Shown here: positions 60,370 to 64,000 of the stretch, in pieces
How positions within the stretch are numbered: the stretch's first letter is position 1
Layout: each line of letters begins with the position of its first letter
Source of the DNA: Daucus carota subsp. sativus
Lineage: Eukaryota; Streptophyta; Magnoliopsida; Apiales; Apiaceae
Reading direction: 5' to 3'
Length of the DNA: 64,000 nucleotides
NCBI RefSeq assembly: GCF_001625215.2
Contig: NC_030383.2
Coordinates: forward strand, 47,612,380 to 47,676,379
Position numbers and translations under genes: made by a program
Notes under the pieces: generated by a model
Databases searched by the model: none
What the model saw: only the letters and a program-made list of their open reading frames with translations
Told to the model about the DNA's origin: nothing

Positions 60370-61230
60370 TTTTATTTAGTTATTGATGGCAAGAAGCTAA
60401 GAAATCAGAAGCCTGAATGAAGCATTAGAAATTTATAATGCTATTCTTCCTCCAAGTCCGCTGGGCCATTATATAATTATGAGTGGAGATGGTAAAAACA
60501 CTATCCACTGCCACTGATTTATAACCGCAATTTGCTATTTTTAGTTCTTCATTCTCATGGTTCTGCAATTAGTTTGTACAGTCAAATTGCGTGCATTTTT
60601 CACTTGCCATCGTGGTCTTTAAAACTGACAGACGATGCAATTTTAATAGATCAACAAAACCTACACTGCTACCATGGAAAAACATGAACAATCAACATTC
60701 ACTTCTGTTAAATTTTGACTTCGACTAAACTAGTAAAACCAGACTCATGATCAAGTGACACGGTGCATTGAACGTTGTATTGGTACGATGGTCAAGTGTG
60801 AAGTGTCTGAATTACTACTATCAGCTTGGTAGCAAATTCGGAACCTGGAACACAGTCAGGACATATGCACTGAATACGATTTTAAAGTTATGGGAGATGC
60901 TAATTACCAATAAAGATTCCAACTGAAAAGAGAGAGATAGATGGTTCTTAGTTCGTTGGTTAAGTATAAGGCCCCTTTAGGTAAGAATCTAGTTACACAG
61001 AGTTAGATTTGAACTATATACTAAAGATGTCGAAACAATACAAAACATAATCTAATTCCTTCCTTCGAAGAGATTGAAATAGTACTCTGTAAGAGTTCAG
61101 GTGCTTTTGTACTTTCATTACATGTGTTGTGTGTTCTTTTAATTAGTACTCCTAAGAATTGTTAAGCTGAGATGCTGCATTTACTTCACTTGCAAATGCT
61201 CAAGTTTTCTGATCGAATACTTAACTGGGC
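60370..61230. other. Intergenic, nothing recognised
   Basis: AT-rich promoter-side sequence of the pectate lyase gene, with no supported feature. Confidence 0.4.
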
Positions 61231-61482
61231 TGTTAGAATATAATATGATTCTGGTAAGGCTTCCTCCTAACACCTTGAGATTTTTTGAGATTCGGTCACT
61301 CAACATGGTATCAGAGCTAAGATAGGCAATTATGATCCACTCTCGACCCAAAAATGGGCTTTAGAATGGAGGAATATTAGAATATAATATGATCCGAGTG
61401 AGAAAAATGTTAAAATATAATATAATCCTGATAAGTCCTCCTCCCAGCACCATGAGGTTTTGGGAGAATCGGTCACTTAACA
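61231..61482 (+). mobile_element. TRIM-like miniature retrotransposon, 252 bp
   Basis: Two 75-bp terminal direct repeats (61231-61305 and 61408-61482) start TGTTAGAATATAATATGATT and TGTTAAAATATAATATAATC. Both end GGTCACT(C/T)AACA. Directly after the first is TGGTATCAGAGC (61306-61317), the initiator-tRNA primer site. Only 102 bp of non-coding DNA separates the repeats. A third partial LTR-like stretch lies at about 61372-61402. No clear 5-bp target duplication was seen, so ends may be eroded. Confidence 0.65.
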
Positions 61483-62661
61483 CAAACCTCTAAATGGTTT
61501 GAGTGGCTTAAGCCAAAAAGTTAATAAAGTTGGTAGATGATGTGTTGGTACTTGAACAGAGGATCAGTTGAATCAGGATTTTCAGAATATATAGCTTTTG
61601 CTATACTGTACCATGTTGTGTAGATTACAATTTTGCATTTGATCCCTACTTTTAGTCAAGTCGGTACCCCTCTCTTTTTTTCGATGAGGCATCGCGGGTC
61701 CTAGACTTAGGAAACAAAATATTTGTAAACAGAACCTTAAAGGTTCCCAAATCGGTGTAAGTAAGCGCGTGTGAGTACTTAAATTTCTGCAATCAATTCA
61801 GAATCGAGATTAAGGAACACTTTGCAATTGCATCTTGTGAAATCACTTTTCCAACCTATTGCCTTAATCATAAGGTGACACGGTTTTGAGGAAAGTGAAG
61901 TAATCACCTGAAAGTAAAATTTGGGTGTTAGTTTGCTCAGCCATATTAAGAAGACTTGAAAGAAGAGGAATTAAGTAGGACATTTCTGGCAAATTTTCAT
62001 TCTCAAAAGCAGTTTCTCCACAACACTTATTCCAATACTTTTGACCATTTCTACACAAATTCTTCCTTGAACCCTCTCATCACTTTGGTTACTTCCTCCA
62101 CAATCCACTTGTTTATTCCTCTTTCCAGCATTAGATTTTGTATGCATATGGTCAAATCAAGATATAAAACATCTATTCCAAATTATATATCTTATTGGAG
62201 AAATAATTTATTATCTACCAACAGATATTGGGCTGTGTTTTATTAGGTCCAAAAAGAACCAATCAAAGATATTGAAGCCACATCCTTTTTTTGTCTTATG
62301 ATGACTAGAATACTGTCTTTTAATGAAAACTAGTTATAAGAGCTCTTGTCATTCTATATAATTCCAACATTATTATATCCTGCAACATGGGGAAAAAAGT
62401 TGAGAAACTGAAAGCAGATTAGTTACATGTAGTTTTTTTAATAAAATTTTAAAAAGAAAATTTACTTTTGCATCAAGAAACAAATATTGTATTGGTGAAG
62501 TTAAGAAAGCAAAATTAAGCCAAAGCAAGAATTCCCCACCTTTCCTTTTAGTATATATAAACATCTAGAGCTTAAAGAACAGTCCTATGATCTATTTCAT
62601 TAAGCTATATAGAGGGGGGAAATATATTCATCTGCCAAGCTCAAATTCGTATCCGAATGCC
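61483..62661. other. Intergenic, PIN8-like upstream region
   Basis: Unconserved short open frames only. A TATATATAAAC sequence near 62552 is a plausible TATA box about 110 bp before the PIN start. Confidence 0.45.
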
Positions 62662-63879
62662 ATGATTTCTCTTTACCAAGTCTATCAAGTGGTTGCAGCC
62701 ACAGTACCATTATACGTGGCGATGATCCTAGCCTACATTTCTGTGAAATGGTGGAAACTGTTTACACCAGATCAATGCTCAGGCATCAACAAATTTGTTG
62801 CCAAATTCTCAATTCCTCTATTGTCTTTCCAGTTGATCGCTTCAAGCAATCCGTACAAGATGAACTTGAGGTTAGTAGGTGCTGATGTTCTTCAAAAAAT
62901 CCTAGCATTTCTTGTGTTAGCAGTAGTGATAAAATGGAGCTCTAGAGGAAACCTCAAGTGGATGATAACTGGCATTTCTTTGTCAACATTGCCTAATACA
63001 TTGATTCTCGGAATTCCATTAATAAAAGCCATGTATGGGAATGAAGCTGCTGGGCTTCTTGTCCAGATTGTTGTGCTGCAGAGCTTTATTTGGTATAACA
63101 TACTATTGTTTCTGTTCGAGCTCAGTGCCACGAGAGAAGCCTATGTCACGCCATCTCCTGAAGTTGCAGGTACAATTACATATATAGCCATAATTATCAG
63201 AATCAGATACAATTAGATCACTTGGTGCCATAACATTTATATGCACAAGAATTATAATATAATCATTTATCGTTGCTTTTATGTTTGTAGAAGAGCTGGA
63301 GGCAGCCCGAGAAGAAGAAGAAGAAGAGACAGAAGGGAAAAAGAGAAGTCCGAGCAAAAATGTACTGCCACTAGTGCTTTTAACAGTAGGGAAGAAGCTT
63401 ATAAGCAATCCAAACACTCATGCATGTTTAGCTGGCCTCATTTGGGCATTAATAAAGTTCAGGTACACATATGAAAGTTTCCCTTGCTCATACATTTTAT
63501 TCATATAGTACGTTTAATTTTGATAGAAATTACTACTGTAATAGGTGGGGATTACATTTGCCAAAGATTGCTGATAAATCAGTCACTATATTGTCAGATG
63601 GAGGACTTGGAATGGCAATGTTCAGCCTTGGTAAATTGATATATATGATCTAACATGACTTCAGTAGGTGAATTTATACAGATTCTGACTAGGTATCTAA
63701 TGAAATTGATTTTATGTATAGGGTTGTTCATGGCATCTCGAGCTGGAATCAAATCAAGTGAGATACGAAGGGTCGTGTTGGCCTTATCATTGAAGTTCTT
63801 GGCAGGACCTGCTATAATGATAGCTTCCTCCTACGCTATTGGACTAAGGGGAACTGTGCTTAAAATGGCTATTGTCCAG
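62662..63879 (+). CDS. PIN8-like: PIN auxin efflux carrier, short-loop PIN8-like (3' end outside window)
   Basis: Transports auxin across a membrane; short-loop PINs (PIN5/PIN8) act mainly at the endoplasmic reticulum. Four exons (62662-63169, 63291-63462, 63545-63630, 63722-63879) join without frame loss and give 308 codons. About 50 residues should follow after 63879. The start [20 protein letters not shown] is the family's conserved N-terminus; an upstream in-frame ATG at 62587 is not conserved. Hydrophobic segments surround [35 protein letters not shown] and, in the second half, [20 protein letters not shown]. The central loop is only about 40 residues and holds a Glu run, so it lacks the long phospho-regulated loop of plasma-membrane PINs. 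Sequence wording is closer to PIN8 than PIN5. Confidence 0.92.
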
Positions 63880-64000
63880 GTGATTATATGATACATATCC
63901 TTAATTTTGTAGCAAATTCTAATTACCAGACATCTAAAATGAACACTTGTGCCATCCTACAATATAATGCCATTAACATAGTTGGCAAAATCAATTCAAA

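Noticed and set aside
62587-62661. Upstream ATG for the PIN gene
   Set aside because: Adds 25 non-conserved residues. The family begins at the MISxY motif at 62662.
1-64000. CRISPR arrays, operons, bacterial-type promoters
   Set aside because: No regularly spaced repeats of that kind and the genes are clearly plant nuclear genes with introns.

Overview
The window looks like nuclear DNA of a eudicot plant. The genes are intron-rich with GT-AG junctions, the intergenic DNA is AT-rich, and about half of the sequence is transposable elements or recent duplication. Species was not determined. There are no operons, CRISPR arrays or rRNA genes, and I recognised no tRNA gene.

Four host genes can be modelled to base level. 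(1) 5872-7579 (-): a double-AP2-domain transcription factor of the At2g41710 / WRINKLED1-like group, six exons including a 9-nt microexon, 397 aa. (2) 18555-25445 (+): SSRP1, the HMG-box subunit of the histone chaperone FACT, 16 exons, 644 aa. (3) 58509-60252 (-): a secreted pectate lyase of the pollen-allergen-like type with an unusual His/Lys/Gly-rich N-terminal spacer, three exons, 480 aa. (4) 62662-63879 (+): a short-loop PIN8-like auxin carrier whose 3' end lies beyond the window.

The rest is layered mobile DNA. 1-5.5 kb holds a hAT-type MITE, two Tourist-like MITEs, a LINE-like 3' fragment and a fold-back element. At 11.2-16.3 kb a LINE-like retroposon (15-bp target-site duplication) is split by a 3.96-kb Mutator-like element (MULE; 10-bp duplication). 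The MULE has lost its DDE transposase core but keeps its PB1-like N-terminus and SWIM C-terminus, and carries an intact opposite-strand GRF zinc-finger/coiled-coil/membrane gene. At 25.89-39.97 kb lies a Ty3/gypsy chromovirus arranged LTR-internal-LTR-internal-LTR, with one GTATT target-site duplication flanking the whole array. At 40.3-41.3 kb a hAT-like element contains a Tourist MITE.

41.86-56.97 kb is a near-perfect direct duplication of about 5.3 kb. Copy B is interrupted by a 4.44-kb solo LTR (TSD TGCCT). Each copy has the promoter and first coding exon of a NAC gene, broken by a stop codon, and three phase-compatible exons of an unrecognised gene whose terminal exon (57599-57654) exists only after copy B. 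Because copy A lacks the insertion and copy B has it, two haplotypes wrongly placed in series must be considered. A Helitron 3' terminus (58.2 kb) and a TRIM-like miniature retrotransposon (61.2-61.5 kb) complete the set.

I found no clearly new biological system. The strongest leads are the tandem chromovirus array, the MULE with its retained GRF gene, the duplicated NAC/unknown-gene block and the pectate lyase spacer.
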